This document shows positions 5,191-12,088 of a stretch of 15,540 bases of DNA, one piece after another. Position numbers and translations under genes: made by a program. Each line of letters opens with the position of its first letter. The stretch's first letter is position 1. The notes beneath the pieces were generated by a model. It ran no database searches. It saw only the letters and a program-made list of their open reading frames with translations, and was not told the origin of the DNA. The stretch spans positions 1 to 15,540 of the forward strand of contig MHEF01000053.1 of assembly GCA_001805125.1 (NCBI GenBank), read 5' to 3'. The DNA comes from Nitrospirae bacterium RBG_13_39_12. Lineage in GTDB: Bacteria; Nitrospirota; Thermodesulfovibrionia; Thermodesulfovibrionales; SM23-35.

Positions 5191-6501
5191 TTATCCTCTC
5201 CTGCCCTTTAGCCTGCCTTTTTTCAGAAAGCCCTCATACGAACGGGTAATCAAGTGTGATTCTATCTGGGAAACGGTGTCTAGAGCAACACCTACCGCAA
5301 TTAAAAGAGAAGTCCCACCAAAATAAAATGGAATATTGAATCTTGTTATTAAAATTTCAGGAATTATACATACGATGGCAAGATAGATACCACCTACGAA
5401 AGTCAGTCTTGACAGAACCTTATAAATATATTCGGAGGTCTTTTGTCCAGGTCTGATACCCGGTATATAACCCCCGTATTTCTTCAGATTATCAGCAATA
5501 TCAACAGGATTAAATATAATAGCAGTATAAAAATATGCAAAGAAGAAGATCATGCTAACATAAAGCGTTGTATAAAGAACTGTACCTGGAGAAAGCTGTT
5601 TGGCAAAAGCTTGTACCCAGGGTATTGCAATAAAACCCGCCACTGTTGCAGGAAACATTATTATTGAAGAGGCAAATATCGGCGGTATGACTCCTGAAGT
5701 ATTAATTTTCAAAGGCAGATGTGTTGATTGGCCTCCGTATACTTTTCGCCCAACAACTCTCTTTGCATACTGAACAGGAATCTTTCTTTGTCCTCTCTCC
5801 ATATATATTATCCCACCAACAATAGCTACCATCATAGCAACAAGAAAAATAACAAGAAATATGGGTATCGCTCCTGCCTTTACCAGATTTACTGTACTTA
5901 CTACAGCTGCGGGGAATCTTGCAACAATTCCGGCAAAAATGATAAGTGATATGCCGTTACCTATTCCCCTCTCAGTAATCTGTTCTCCGAGCCACATTAT
6001 AAAGGCTGTTCCTGATGTAAGTGTTATCATTGTCATTATCCTGAATGACCAACCAGGATTCTGTACAAATATCCCGCCCTGCATCCCTTCAAGACCTGCT
6101 GCGATACCAAAAGATTGGATCGCGCTAATAATAACTGTCCCGTATCTTGTATAACGCACAATCTTTTTTCTACCAGCTTCTCCTTCCTTGGCCAGCTTGC
6201 CTATAGCTGGAATGACTACTGTAAGAAGCTGAAGAATAATAGATGCACTAATATAGGGCATTATACCAAGGGCAAAAATAGTGACCCTTGATAGTGCTCC
6301 ACCTGAAAACATATCAAAAAAACCCATAAGAGCTCCTGCTGCACTTTTAGCAAGGAACTCACTCAACGCTTCTCCGTTAATACCAGGCGTGGGTATATGA
6401 GCACCTACTCTGTATACAGCGAGGAGTGCTAGAGTAAAAAATACCCTGCTTTTTAGCTCTGGGATTTTAAATATGTTCTGAAAACTTGAAAAAGCACCCA
6501 T
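5191..6501 (-). CDS. secY: Preprotein translocase subunit SecY
   Basis: A 436-residue, ten-helix inner-membrane channel subunit. The start reads NIFKIPELKSRVFFTL, the first periplasmic region PTPGINGEAL, and the hinge helix region FSGGALSRVTIFALGIMPYI is present. The cytoplasmic loops for ribosome and SecA contact are intact: GQRKIPVQYAKRVVGRKVYG before helix 7, and FNPVDIADNLKKYGGYIPGI with the Arg-Pro-Gly that follows before helix 9. With SecE and SecG it forms the Sec pore. It is separated from rplO by 243 bp, unusual since secY is normally tightly joined to the spc operon. The bases before the ATG are almost pure A/T with no Shine-Dalgarno, although the N-terminus fits the family exactly. 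Confidence 0.99.
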   Translation of the reverse strand: MGAFSSFQNIFKIPELKSRVFFTLALLAVYRVGAHIPTPGINGEALSEFLAKSAAGALMGFFDMFSGGALSRVTIFALGIMPYISASIILQLLTVVIPAIGKLAKEGEAGRKKIVRYTRYGTVIISAIQSFGIAAGLEGMQGGIFVQNPGWSFRIMTMITLTSGTAFIMWLGEQITERGIGNGISLIIFAGIVARFPAAVVSTVNLVKAGAIPIFLVIFLVAMMVAIVGGIIYMERGQRKIPVQYAKRVVGRKVYGGQSTHLPLKINTSGVIPPIFASSIIMFPATVAGFIAIPWVQAFAKQLSPGTVLYTTLYVSMIFFFAYFYTAIIFNPVDIADNLKKYGGYIPGIRPGQKTSEYIYKVLSRLTFVGGIYLAIVCIIPEILITRFNIPFYFGGTSLLIAVGVALDTVSQIESHLITRSYEGFLKKGRLKGRRG

Positions 6502-6744
6502 TGATTAAAAATTAAAAATTTTTAAATTACACTGGATATTACAAATAGAAGATCCAGATGTTTTGAAAAATCTTATACCTTTATATCTTATTTTAACTTT
6601 CATAGTAGTTTCTGGAATGTTTTAGTGAAATTAATTGACAAAATTATTTTTAACAAATCCATTCCGGAATATAGTTGCAATGATAAGTTTAACAAGGTCC
6701 TAGCAATATATGTAACTTTAAGGTTAACTGAATTTTTTCGAATT
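6502..6744 (-). promoter_or_regulatory. 243-bp AT-rich leader region upstream of secY
   Basis: This gap between rplO and secY holds no recognisable gene such as rpmD. On the minus strand a possible promoter is TTGTTA (6695 to 6690), 16 nt, TATATT (6673 to 6668). Structural signals are a perfect palindrome ATTCCGGAAT (6661-6670), a GGAATG/CATTCC pairing (6614-6619 with 6660-6665), a 6-bp CTGGAT/ATCCAG stem (6532-6537 with 6552-6557, 14-nt loop) and a 14-bp palindrome TTAAAAATTTTTAA (6512-6525) next to the secY start. The region looks like an untranslated leader, possibly with its own promoter. No terminator with a T tract is visible. Confidence 0.4.
6505..6603 (-). CDS. Candidate 32-residue upstream ORF before secY
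   Basis: An ORF from ATG 6603 to TAA 6505 ends 3 nt before the secY start. The product begins MKVKIRYKGIRFFKTSGSS and is basic at its N-terminus; I recognise no family. No Shine-Dalgarno precedes it and its composition follows the AT-rich background, so it may be fortuitous. If translated, ribosomes ending here could restart at secY, which also lacks a Shine-Dalgarno. Confidence 0.2.
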   Translation of the reverse strand: MKVKIRYKGIRFFKTSGSSICNIQCNLKIFNF

Positions 6745-7185
6745 CTATATTATTTCTGCCTTACCGCCTGCCGCGGATATCTTAGCTAATGCAGAAGCAC
6801 TGAACGCATCTGCTTTTATTGTAACGGCTCTTCGAACTTCGCCTTCACCAAGAACCTTAACACCATCCTTTAAATCTTTTATAATGCGCTTTTCAATAAG
6901 TATCTCAGGCGTAACAATATCCAACCCTTCAATCCTGTCAATATCTTTAAGATTTATTATCGCATATTCTATTTTATTGCGGTTTTTAAATCCTCTTTTA
7001 GGAAGTCTTCTCTGTAAAGGCATCTGACCGCCTTCAAAGCCAGGCCCCTTTGTACCCCCTGAGCGGGCTTTTTGCCCCTTATGTCCTCTGCATGAAGTTT
7101 TTCCATGTCCTGAGCCTACGCCACGACCTACTCTTTTACTTTTTTTCCTGCTTCCTTCAGCAGGTTTTAAATCGCACAACTTCAT
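6745..7185 (-). CDS. rplO: 50S ribosomal protein L15
   Basis: A 146-residue L15. The extended glycine/basic N-terminal arm is clear (SKRVGRGVGSGHGKTSCRGH, then GQKARSGGTKGPGFEGGQMP), followed by the compact C-terminal domain with VKVLGEGEVRRAVTIKADAF. L15 threads through 23S rRNA domains late in 50S assembly. Its ATG overlaps the rpsE TAA by one base (TAATG), behind an AGGAGGT, so coupling to rpsE is strong. rpmD, which normally stands between rpsE and rplO, is not present. Confidence 0.99.
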   Translation of the reverse strand: MKLCDLKPAEGSRKKSKRVGRGVGSGHGKTSCRGHKGQKARSGGTKGPGFEGGQMPLQRRLPKRGFKNRNKIEYAIINLKDIDRIEGLDIVTPEILIEKRIIKDLKDGVKVLGEGEVRRAVTIKADAFSASALAKISAAGGKAEII

Positions 7186-7688
7186 TATACCTCCTGAGGC
7201 TCTTCTTCAATTTTTCCTCTGAGTTTCAAAATCGAGTCAGGATCCTTAAGACTTGCAAGACCGTTCAAGGTTGCCTTCACTGAATTGAAAGGATTATGGC
7301 TCCGGATAGACTTTGCAACAACATTGTGGACACCCGCAACTTCCAGTAGTGCTCTGACAGCACCTCCTGCAATAATACCTGTGCCTTTCACTGCAGGATT
7401 TATAACTACCATTCCCGATCCAAATCTACCTATAACCCTGTGGGGTATCGTTCCGTCTTTAATCGGGAATTTCAGGAGAGCTTTCTTAGCATGTTCTATT
7501 GCCTTCCTAATTGCCTCTGGAACCTCAACCGCTTTTCCTTTTCCAATGCCAGCAGTTCCCTCACCATCTCCAACAACAACAAGGGCTGTAAAAGAAAACC
7601 TTCTTCCACCCTTAACCACTTTTGCTACTCTGTTTATATATACTACCTTATCTTTTAGACTCATTCCTTCTGGATCAATCTTACCCAC
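7185..7688 (-). CDS. rpsE: 30S ribosomal protein S5
   Basis: A 167-residue S5 starting at GTG. The double-stranded RNA-binding domain spans about residues 10-75 (INRVAKVVKGGRRFSFTALV, GKGKAVEVPEAIRKA). The C-terminal domain carries the GTGIIAGGAVRALLEVAGV segment and KSIRSHNPFN. S5 lies at the back of the 30S body near the mRNA entry channel and affects decoding accuracy. The GTG is supported by AGGAGG 4 nt upstream, which itself contains the rplR TAG; the next in-frame ATG would remove eight residues and lies far from it. It overlaps rplO by one base. Confidence 0.98.
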   Translation of the reverse strand: MGKIDPEGMSLKDKVVYINRVAKVVKGGRRFSFTALVVVGDGEGTAGIGKGKAVEVPEAIRKAIEHAKKALLKFPIKDGTIPHRVIGRFGSGMVVINPAVKGTGIIAGGAVRALLEVAGVHNVVAKSIRSHNPFNSVKATLNGLASLKDPDSILKLRGKIEEEPQEV

Positions 7689-7696
7689 GTAACCTC

Positions 7697-8059
7697 CTAA
7701 CCCTCAAGCCCAACTTCCCTAACAGCCTCTGCTAATTCCTTGACACTACCGTGATAAAGATATCCGCTCCTGTCAAAAACAATCTTCTTTATCCCCTTTT
7801 CCAGTGCCCGTTTTGCTATAAGTTCACCTACCAGTTTTGCTGTTTTTTTGTTTCCTTTATGAGATTTTAGATTCTTAATTTCCTTATCAAGACTAGATGC
7901 AGCTGCAACAGTTTCCCCTTTAAAGTCATCTATGATTTGAGCATATATATGATTAAGGCTACGATAAACAGATAACCGCAATCTTTCAGAACTTCCGGAA
8001 ACTTTTTTCCTTATACGTTTATGACGTCTATTTTTACCTGATTTCCTACTCTCTGCCAA
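7697..8059 (-). CDS. rplR: 50S ribosomal protein L18
   Basis: A 120-residue L18 beginning at TTG. The arginine/lysine-rich N-terminal tail (KSGKNRRHKRIRKKVSGSSE) is followed by RLRLSVYRSLNHIYAQIIDD and the conserved FDRSGYLYHGSVKELAEAVR ending. L18 binds 5S rRNA with L5 to form the central protuberance. TTG is chosen because AGGAGG (8067-8072) lies 7 nt upstream and no in-frame ATG exists near the family start. It follows rplF by 25 nt. Confidence 0.98.
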   Translation of the reverse strand: MAESRKSGKNRRHKRIRKKVSGSSERLRLSVYRSLNHIYAQIIDDFKGETVAAASSLDKEIKNLKSHKGNKKTAKLVGELIAKRALEKGIKKIVFDRSGYLYHGSVKELAEAVREVGLEG

Positions 8060-8084
8060 AAAACAACCTCCTATAAAAAACTAA

Positions 8085-8627
8085 CTATTTTTTCCCTGCT
8101 TTACCTGCCTTCAATTTAATCCTCTCACCCTGATACCTAATCCCTTTACCTTTATATGCATCAGGGAACCTTATTGCTTTCAGACTACCAGCTACATGAC
8201 CAAGCAGTTGTTTGTCAACACCTGTTAGTACAATCTGAGTCTGTTTGGCATCAAGTGATGCCTTAATACCTTCCGGCAATTGGAACTCAACTGGATGGGA
8301 ATACCCGATAGCCAGCATAAGTTTGTTACCCGAAACCTGAGCTTTATAGCCAACCCCAACGATCTCAAGAACTTTTTGATAACCCTGTGAAACTCCTGTA
8401 ACCATGTTAGAGATGATGCTCCTAGAAAGACCATGCAATGCCTTCTCAGCCTTTGAGTCACCCAGTCTTTCTAAAAATATATTCCTGCCATTAATTGAAG
8501 TCTTAATCCTGTCCGGATATTTCCAGCTTAGTTCTCCCTTAGGTCCTTTGATTTTTACTTTATCAGCCGTTATATCCACAGTAACGTTTTCAGGTATTTC
8601 TACTGGCTTTTTACCAATTCTTGACAT
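8085..8627 (-). CDS. rplF: 50S ribosomal protein L6
   Basis: A 180-residue L6 made of two duplicated alpha/beta domains. The N-terminal MSRIGKKPVEIPENVTVDIT, the first-domain KGPKGEL motif and the C-terminal PDAYKGKGIRYQGERIKLKA signature are all present. L6 sits at the base of the L7/L12 stalk near the sarcin-ricin loop and factor-binding site. It follows rpsH by 16 nt, with GGGAG about 11 nt before the ATG. It is ordinary in length and content. Confidence 0.99.
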   Translation of the reverse strand: MSRIGKKPVEIPENVTVDITADKVKIKGPKGELSWKYPDRIKTSINGRNIFLERLGDSKAEKALHGLSRSIISNMVTGVSQGYQKVLEIVGVGYKAQVSGNKLMLAIGYSHPVEFQLPEGIKASLDAKQTQIVLTGVDKQLLGHVAGSLKAIRFPDAYKGKGIRYQGERIKLKAGKAGKK

Positions 8628-8643
8628 ATTTAATCAGTCTCCC

Positions 8644-9036
8644 TTACCATACATAACAGATAATCTCTCCACCAACACCTTCACGCCGGCAAGCCTTATC
8701 ACTTAATATTCCTTTCGATGTTGTCAGGATTGCAATTCCAAGGCCACCCATTACTCTTGGGATCTCTTTCGTATTCACATAGACTCTCCTCCCTGGCTTA
8801 CTTATCCTCCTTAATCCAGATATAACACTTTCAGTATCTAAATATTTAGGGATCACTCTCAGAATTCCCTGTTTTCTATCCTTCAATATCTTATATGCCC
8901 TGATAAAGCCTTCTTCTTTCAATATCTTTGCAATCTCCAGTTTAACCTTTGAAATAGGTATATCAACTTTCTCTGCCTTTATACGCACAGCATTCCTTAT
9001 TCTTGTAAGCATATCCGCAATAGGATCAGTTAGCAT
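8644..9036 (-). CDS. rpsH: 30S ribosomal protein S8
   Basis: A 130-residue S8 with the opening DPIADMLTRIRNA, a central LKDRKQGILRVIPKYLDTES region and the C-terminal STSKG-like segment (TTSKGILSDKACRREGVGGE) ending in CYVW. S8 is a primary binder of the 16S central domain. In E. coli it represses the spc operon by binding an rRNA mimic near rplE. A GGGAGGAGAG sequence precedes the ATG. It follows rpsN by 25 nt. Confidence 0.99.
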   Translation of the reverse strand: MLTDPIADMLTRIRNAVRIKAEKVDIPISKVKLEIAKILKEEGFIRAYKILKDRKQGILRVIPKYLDTESVISGLRRISKPGRRVYVNTKEIPRVMGGLGIAILTTSKGILSDKACRREGVGGEIICYVW

Positions 9037-9061
9037 AACTCTCCTCCCTACAGGTCATAAA

Positions 9062-9247
9062 CTACCAGCTTGCCTTTATTACCCCAGGTATCTGTCCCTC
9101 AAGTGCAAGTGTCCTAAAACAGATCCTGCACATTCCGAACTTACGCAGATAGGCCCTTGGCCTTCCGCACAGTTTGCACCTGTTATGAGCCCTTACTTTA
9201 AACTTTGGTGGCCTTTTAGCCTTCTCCATCATACAAGTTTTCGCCAT
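9062..9247 (-). CDS. rpsN: 30S ribosomal protein S14, type Z (zinc-binding)
   Basis: A 61-residue short S14, the zinc type rather than the roughly 100-residue zinc-free type. Ligands are Cys24-X2-Cys27-X12-Cys40-X2-Cys43, with CRICFRTLALEGQIPGVIKA before the final SW. It packs in the 30S head beside S3 and S10. ATG 9247 is chosen over an in-frame TTG at 9250 because GGAGTG lies at proper distance only for the ATG. A 66-nt spacer containing a hairpin separates it from rplE. Confidence 0.98.
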   Translation of the reverse strand: MAKTCMMEKAKRPPKFKVRAHNRCKLCGRPRAYLRKFGMCRICFRTLALEGQIPGVIKASW

Positions 9248-9270
9248 CAATCACTCCATAATTAATTCAC

Positions 9271-9299
9271 ATCAGTTTGTAATTTTATTTTAAACTGAT
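9271..9299 (-). other. Intercistronic hairpin between rplE and rpsN
   Basis: ATCAGTTT (9271-9278) and AAACTGAT (9292-9299) form a perfect 8-bp stem with a 13-nt A/U-rich loop in the mRNA. No T tract follows, so it is not a terminator. It could be a processing or stability element, or a regulatory site acting on rpsN. The bases are seen directly; the role is unknown. Confidence 0.5.
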
Positions 9300-9313
9300 A
9301 AATATAAATTATC

Positions 9314-9853
9314 CTAATTTCTAAATGGCATCCCTAAATTAAGTAAGAGAGCCTTGCTTTCTTTATCCGTCTTTGCAGAAGTACAGATTGTGACATCAAA
9401 TCCGTGAACTATCTCAACCTTGTCATAATCTATCTCAGGGAATATGAACTGTTCTTTAAGACCAAGAGAATAATTACCCCTCCCGTCAAAGGACTTACCC
9501 GGCACACCTCTAAAATCCCTAATCCTGGGCAGGGCAAGACTTATAAACCTGTCAAGGAATTCATACATTATATTACCCCTCAGGGTTACCTTACAACCTA
9601 TAGGAACCCCTTTCCTTAATTTAAAGGAAGCTATTGATTTCTTTGCCTTTGTAATAACAGCTTTCTGTCCAGTTATTATGGATAGTTCTTTCTGTGCCGC
9701 ATCGAGAAGTTTTATGTTTTGTATTGCTTCACCGAGCCCGACATTAAGAATAATCTTTTCTATTTTGGGCACCTGCATCACATTTTTATATGAAAACTCT
9801 TTTATCATAAGAGGAATAATTTCTTTGATGTATTTTTCTTTGAGTCTCGGCAT
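9314..9853 (-). CDS. rplE: 50S ribosomal protein L5
   Basis: A 179-residue L5 from ATG 9853 (MPRLKEKYIKEIIP). The conserved segments VMQVPKIEKIILNVGLGEA, KAKKSIASFKLRKGVPIGCK, RIRDFRGVPGKSFDGRGNYS and FPEIDYDKV are intact. L5 binds 5S rRNA and contacts P-site tRNA and S13. The start is only 2 nt after the rplX TAG. The nearest good Shine-Dalgarno (GGGAGG, 9870-9875) is 16 nt away, so initiation probably depends on coupling with rplX. An in-frame ATG at 9880 would add nine residues not typical of the family. Confidence 0.97.
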   Translation of the reverse strand: MPRLKEKYIKEIIPLMIKEFSYKNVMQVPKIEKIILNVGLGEAIQNIKLLDAAQKELSIITGQKAVITKAKKSIASFKLRKGVPIGCKVTLRGNIMYEFLDRFISLALPRIRDFRGVPGKSFDGRGNYSLGLKEQFIFPEIDYDKVEIVHGFDVTICTSAKTDKESKALLLNLGMPFRN

Positions 9854-9855
9854 AA

Positions 9856-10176
9856 CTATTCGTCCATAACCTCCCTGCATTTCTTACATGTCCTTACTTT
9901 CCGTCCATCCTGTAAGAATGTATTACTGATGCCCGTTGGTTTACTACATTTTGGACAAATTAACATCACATTTGAGATATGAATCGCGGCTTCTTTCTCG
10001 ATAATGCCACCCTGTGTATACTTTCTGCTTGGCTTCATATGTTTTTTTATCATATTTATCTTTTCAACTAAAACTCTTCCCTTAGATGGTGTAAAAGACA
10101 GTATCCTGCCTTTTTTCCCTTTTTCTTTCCCAGTAATTATTAAAACTGTATCATTTTTCTTAATACTTAAACTCAT
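9856..10176 (-). CDS. rplX: 50S ribosomal protein L24 (with zinc ribbon)
   Basis: A 106-residue L24. The N-terminal KOW motif (KKNDTVLIITGKEKGKKGRI) is followed by NMIKKHMKPS and QGGIIEKEAAIHISNVML. The C-terminal part holds two cysteine pairs, Cys74-Pro-Lys-Cys77 and Cys97-Lys-Lys-Cys100, a likely zinc ribbon found in many but not all bacterial L24 proteins. L24 is an assembly initiator of the 50S near the tunnel exit. AGAGGAAAT overlapping the rplN TAG precedes the ATG. Confidence 0.99.
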   Translation of the reverse strand: MSLSIKKNDTVLIITGKEKGKKGRILSFTPSKGRVLVEKINMIKKHMKPSRKYTQGGIIEKEAAIHISNVMLICPKCSKPTGISNTFLQDGRKVRTCKKCREVMDE

Positions 10177-10183
10177 ATTTCCT

Positions 10184-10552
10184 CTACAGAACCTCTGGAG
10201 CTAAAGATATTATCTTTGTAAAATCCTTCCATCTAAGCTCTCTTGCAACAGGCCCGAATATCCTTGTACCAATCGGCTCGCCTTGTACATTTATAAGAAC
10301 AACAGCATTCTGATCAAAGCGTATATAAGACCCGTCAGGTCTTCTGTGCTCTTTCTTTGTCCTCACCACGACAGCTTTTGCCACTGTTCCCTTTTTAACA
10401 TTGCTATCAGGTAATGCTTCTTTAATACTGACAACAACTATATCACCGAGTCTTGCATATCTCTTGTGAAAACCACCGAGCACCTTTATACATTGTGCTT
10501 TTTTGGCCCCTGAATTGTCTGCAACCTCGAGCATACTCCTCAACTGAATCAT
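10184..10552 (-). CDS. rplN: 50S ribosomal protein L14
   Basis: A 122-residue L14, exactly the standard length, starting MIQLRSMLEVADNSGAKKAQ. The five-stranded barrel core and the GTRIFGPVARELR signature at about 95-107 are present. L14 forms inter-subunit bridges with 16S rRNA and binds the silencing factor RsfS. ATG 10552 is chosen over an in-frame TTG at 10558 because the GGAGTG (10560-10565) is 7 nt from the ATG. It stands at the junction of the S10 and spc blocks with only 22 nt after rpsQ, so no separate spc promoter is evident. Confidence 0.99.
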   Translation of the reverse strand: MIQLRSMLEVADNSGAKKAQCIKVLGGFHKRYARLGDIVVVSIKEALPDSNVKKGTVAKAVVVRTKKEHRRPDGSYIRFDQNAVVLINVQGEPIGTRIFGPVARELRWKDFTKIISLAPEVL

Positions 10553-10574
10553 TTTCAATCACTCCAATTACCCA

Positions 10575-10802
10575 CTAGTCTATTATTACCCACCTCTTCT
10601 CCTTGCTTAAAGGCCTTGTTTCTATAATCTTTACTGTGTCCCCTACATGGTATTTATTCTCCGCGTCATGTGCCTTAAACTTTGTAATCTTTTTTACAGT
10701 TTTCTTATAAACAGGGTGCTGGAAAAATGTTGTCACAGCAACTATTACAGTTTTATCCATCTTATCACTGACAACTTTGCCCGTGTATACCTTTTTCGCC
10801 AT
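10575..10802 (-). CDS. rpsQ: 30S ribosomal protein S17
   Basis: A 75-residue OB-fold protein, slightly shorter than the 80-90 common in the family. It has YTGKVVSDKMDKTVIVAVTT, HPVYKKTVKKITKFKAHDAE and the GDTVKIIETRPLSKEKRW ending that define S17. It is a primary binder of the 16S 5' domain. GGGAAGGT lies just upstream of its ATG and overlaps the end of rpmC; the gap to rpmC is 2 nt. Confidence 0.99.
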   Translation of the reverse strand: MAKKVYTGKVVSDKMDKTVIVAVTTFFQHPVYKKTVKKITKFKAHDAENKYHVGDTVKIIETRPLSKEKRWVIID

Positions 10803-10804
10803 TT

Positions 10805-11002
10805 CTACCTTCCCGCTTTTAACTTTTCACTTTTTATCGTCAATACCCTTGCTATATCCTTTTTCACGGTATTTATGCGCATAGGATTCTCTATCTCACC
10901 AGTAGCTTGTTGGAATTTAAGATTAAAGAGTTCTTTTCTAAGGTCATGCTCCTTATTTATTAATTCATCCACTGTCATCGCCCTAAGTTCAGCCGGTTTC
11001 AT
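10805..11002 (-). CDS. rpmC: 50S ribosomal protein L29
   Basis: A 65-residue two-helix protein with the typical KPAELRAMTVDELINKEHDL opening and KELFNLKFQQATGEIENPMR middle. L29 lies beside L23 at the tunnel exit, where trigger factor and SRP dock. The ATG overlaps the rplP TGA by 4 nt (ATGA), implying coupled translation. Length is normal. Confidence 0.99.
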   Translation of the reverse strand: MKPAELRAMTVDELINKEHDLRKELFNLKFQQATGEIENPMRINTVKKDIARVLTIKSEKLKAGR

Positions 11003-11412
11003 AGAACTTCCTCATCTCTTTTCACAAACTTTGTAGCTACAGGCAATTTATGAGACGCGAGCCGCATAGCCTCTTTTGCGATCACTTCTGTAACACCTGA
11101 CATTTCATAGAGGATACTGCCAGGTTTCACAACTGCAACCCAGTATTCTGGGGCCCCTTTACCCTTTCCCATCCTTGTCTCTGCCGGTTTTTTCGTTATT
11201 GGTTTATCGGGGAAAATCCTAATCCATACCTTGCATCCCCTTTTTGCGTGACGTGTAATTGCAATCCTTGCTGCCTCGATTTGACTACTCGAAAGCCATC
11301 CTGGCTCAATAGCTTTTAAACCGAAATCACCAAATGAAATTGAAGAGCCCCTATAGGCTTTGCCATTCATCCTGCCTTTCTGCATTTTTCTGAATTTGAC
11401 CTTTTTAGGCAT
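10999..11412 (-). CDS. rplP: 50S ribosomal protein L16
   Basis: A 137-residue L16 starting MPKKVKFRKMQKGRMNG. It contains GDFGLKAIEPGWLSSSQIEA, the RIFPDKPITKKPAETRMGKG segment and EYWVAVVKPG. Arg80 corresponds to the E. coli arginine that is hydroxylated by YcfD/RoxA. L16 positions A-site tRNA near the peptidyl transferase centre. The frame has an in-frame ATG at 11418, but AGGTGA lies 9 nt from ATG 11412 and only 3 nt from the other. The Shine-Dalgarno overlaps the rpsC stop. Confidence 0.98.
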   Translation of the reverse strand: MPKKVKFRKMQKGRMNGKAYRGSSISFGDFGLKAIEPGWLSSSQIEAARIAITRHAKRGCKVWIRIFPDKPITKKPAETRMGKGKGAPEYWVAVVKPGSILYEMSGVTEVIAKEAMRLASHKLPVATKFVKRDEEVL

Positions 11413-11426
11413 CAGCATAACATCAC

Positions 11427-12074
11427 CTAATTTCCTTTAACTCTGCTTTCTGGCAAGATATCTCCATGGTACATCCATACCTTGATTCCAATAACACCAT
11501 ATGTCGTCCTGGCCTTTGCAAAGCCGAAGTCTATATCAGCCCGAAATGTATGAAGTGGGACTCTGCCTTCCCTGTACCACTCTGACCTTGCTATCTCAGC
11601 TCCAGCAAGCCTTCCAGAGCATGATATCTTAACTCCAAGAGTTCCAAACCTCATAGCTGAAGCTACAGCCTTTTTCATGGCTCGCCTGAAAGCAACCCTT
11701 TTTTCAAGCTGAAGTGCTATATTCTCAGCAACCAGTTGAGCATCTACTTCCGGCTTCCTAATCTCTTTTATATCTATTGCAACTTCTTTATCTGTCATCA
11801 TTTTAAGATCTTTACGTAGCTTTTCAACCTCGGCTCCTTTTTTACCGATAATTATTCCTGGCCTGGCTGTATGAATTATTACTCTGACATTCTGACCAGC
11901 ACGTTCTATTTCTATCTTAGGAACACCAGCATGAAAGAGTCTCTGTTTGATAGACCTTCTCATTGCTACATCCTCAAGAAGTAGCTCGCTATACCCCTTT
12001 TTGCTGTACCACCTAGAATCCCAGCTTTTTATAATTCCCAGTCTGCTTCCAATTGGATGCGTTTTTTGCCCCAA
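11427..12074 (-). CDS. rpsC: 30S ribosomal protein S3
   Basis: A 215-residue S3 beginning at TTG with GQKTHPIGSRLGIIKSWDSR. The KH domain holds the Gly-X-X-Gly loop at 77-80 (GIIIGKKGAEV), and the C-terminal domain carries SGRLAGAEIARSEWYREGRV and LHTFRADIDFGFA. S3 forms part of the mRNA entry channel and helicase site. No ATG lies at the family start; TTG has AGGAGG 6 nt upstream (12081-12086). It begins 14 nt after rplV. Confidence 0.98.
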   Translation of the reverse strand: MGQKTHPIGSRLGIIKSWDSRWYSKKGYSELLLEDVAMRRSIKQRLFHAGVPKIEIERAGQNVRVIIHTARPGIIIGKKGAEVEKLRKDLKMMTDKEVAIDIKEIRKPEVDAQLVAENIALQLEKRVAFRRAMKKAVASAMRFGTLGVKISCSGRLAGAEIARSEWYREGRVPLHTFRADIDFGFAKARTTYGVIGIKVWMYHGDILPESRVKGN

Positions 12075-12088
12075 AATCTACCTCCTGA

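Noticed and set aside
6502..6744. A hidden rpmD or secE in the gap before secY
   Set aside because: I read all minus-strand frames of the gap for an L30-like or SecE-like segment and found only short AT-rich ORFs.
9854..9880. Upstream ATG for rplE at 9880
   Set aside because: It would add nine residues not seen in L5 proteins. An AAGGA element upstream makes it possible, but homology favours 9853.
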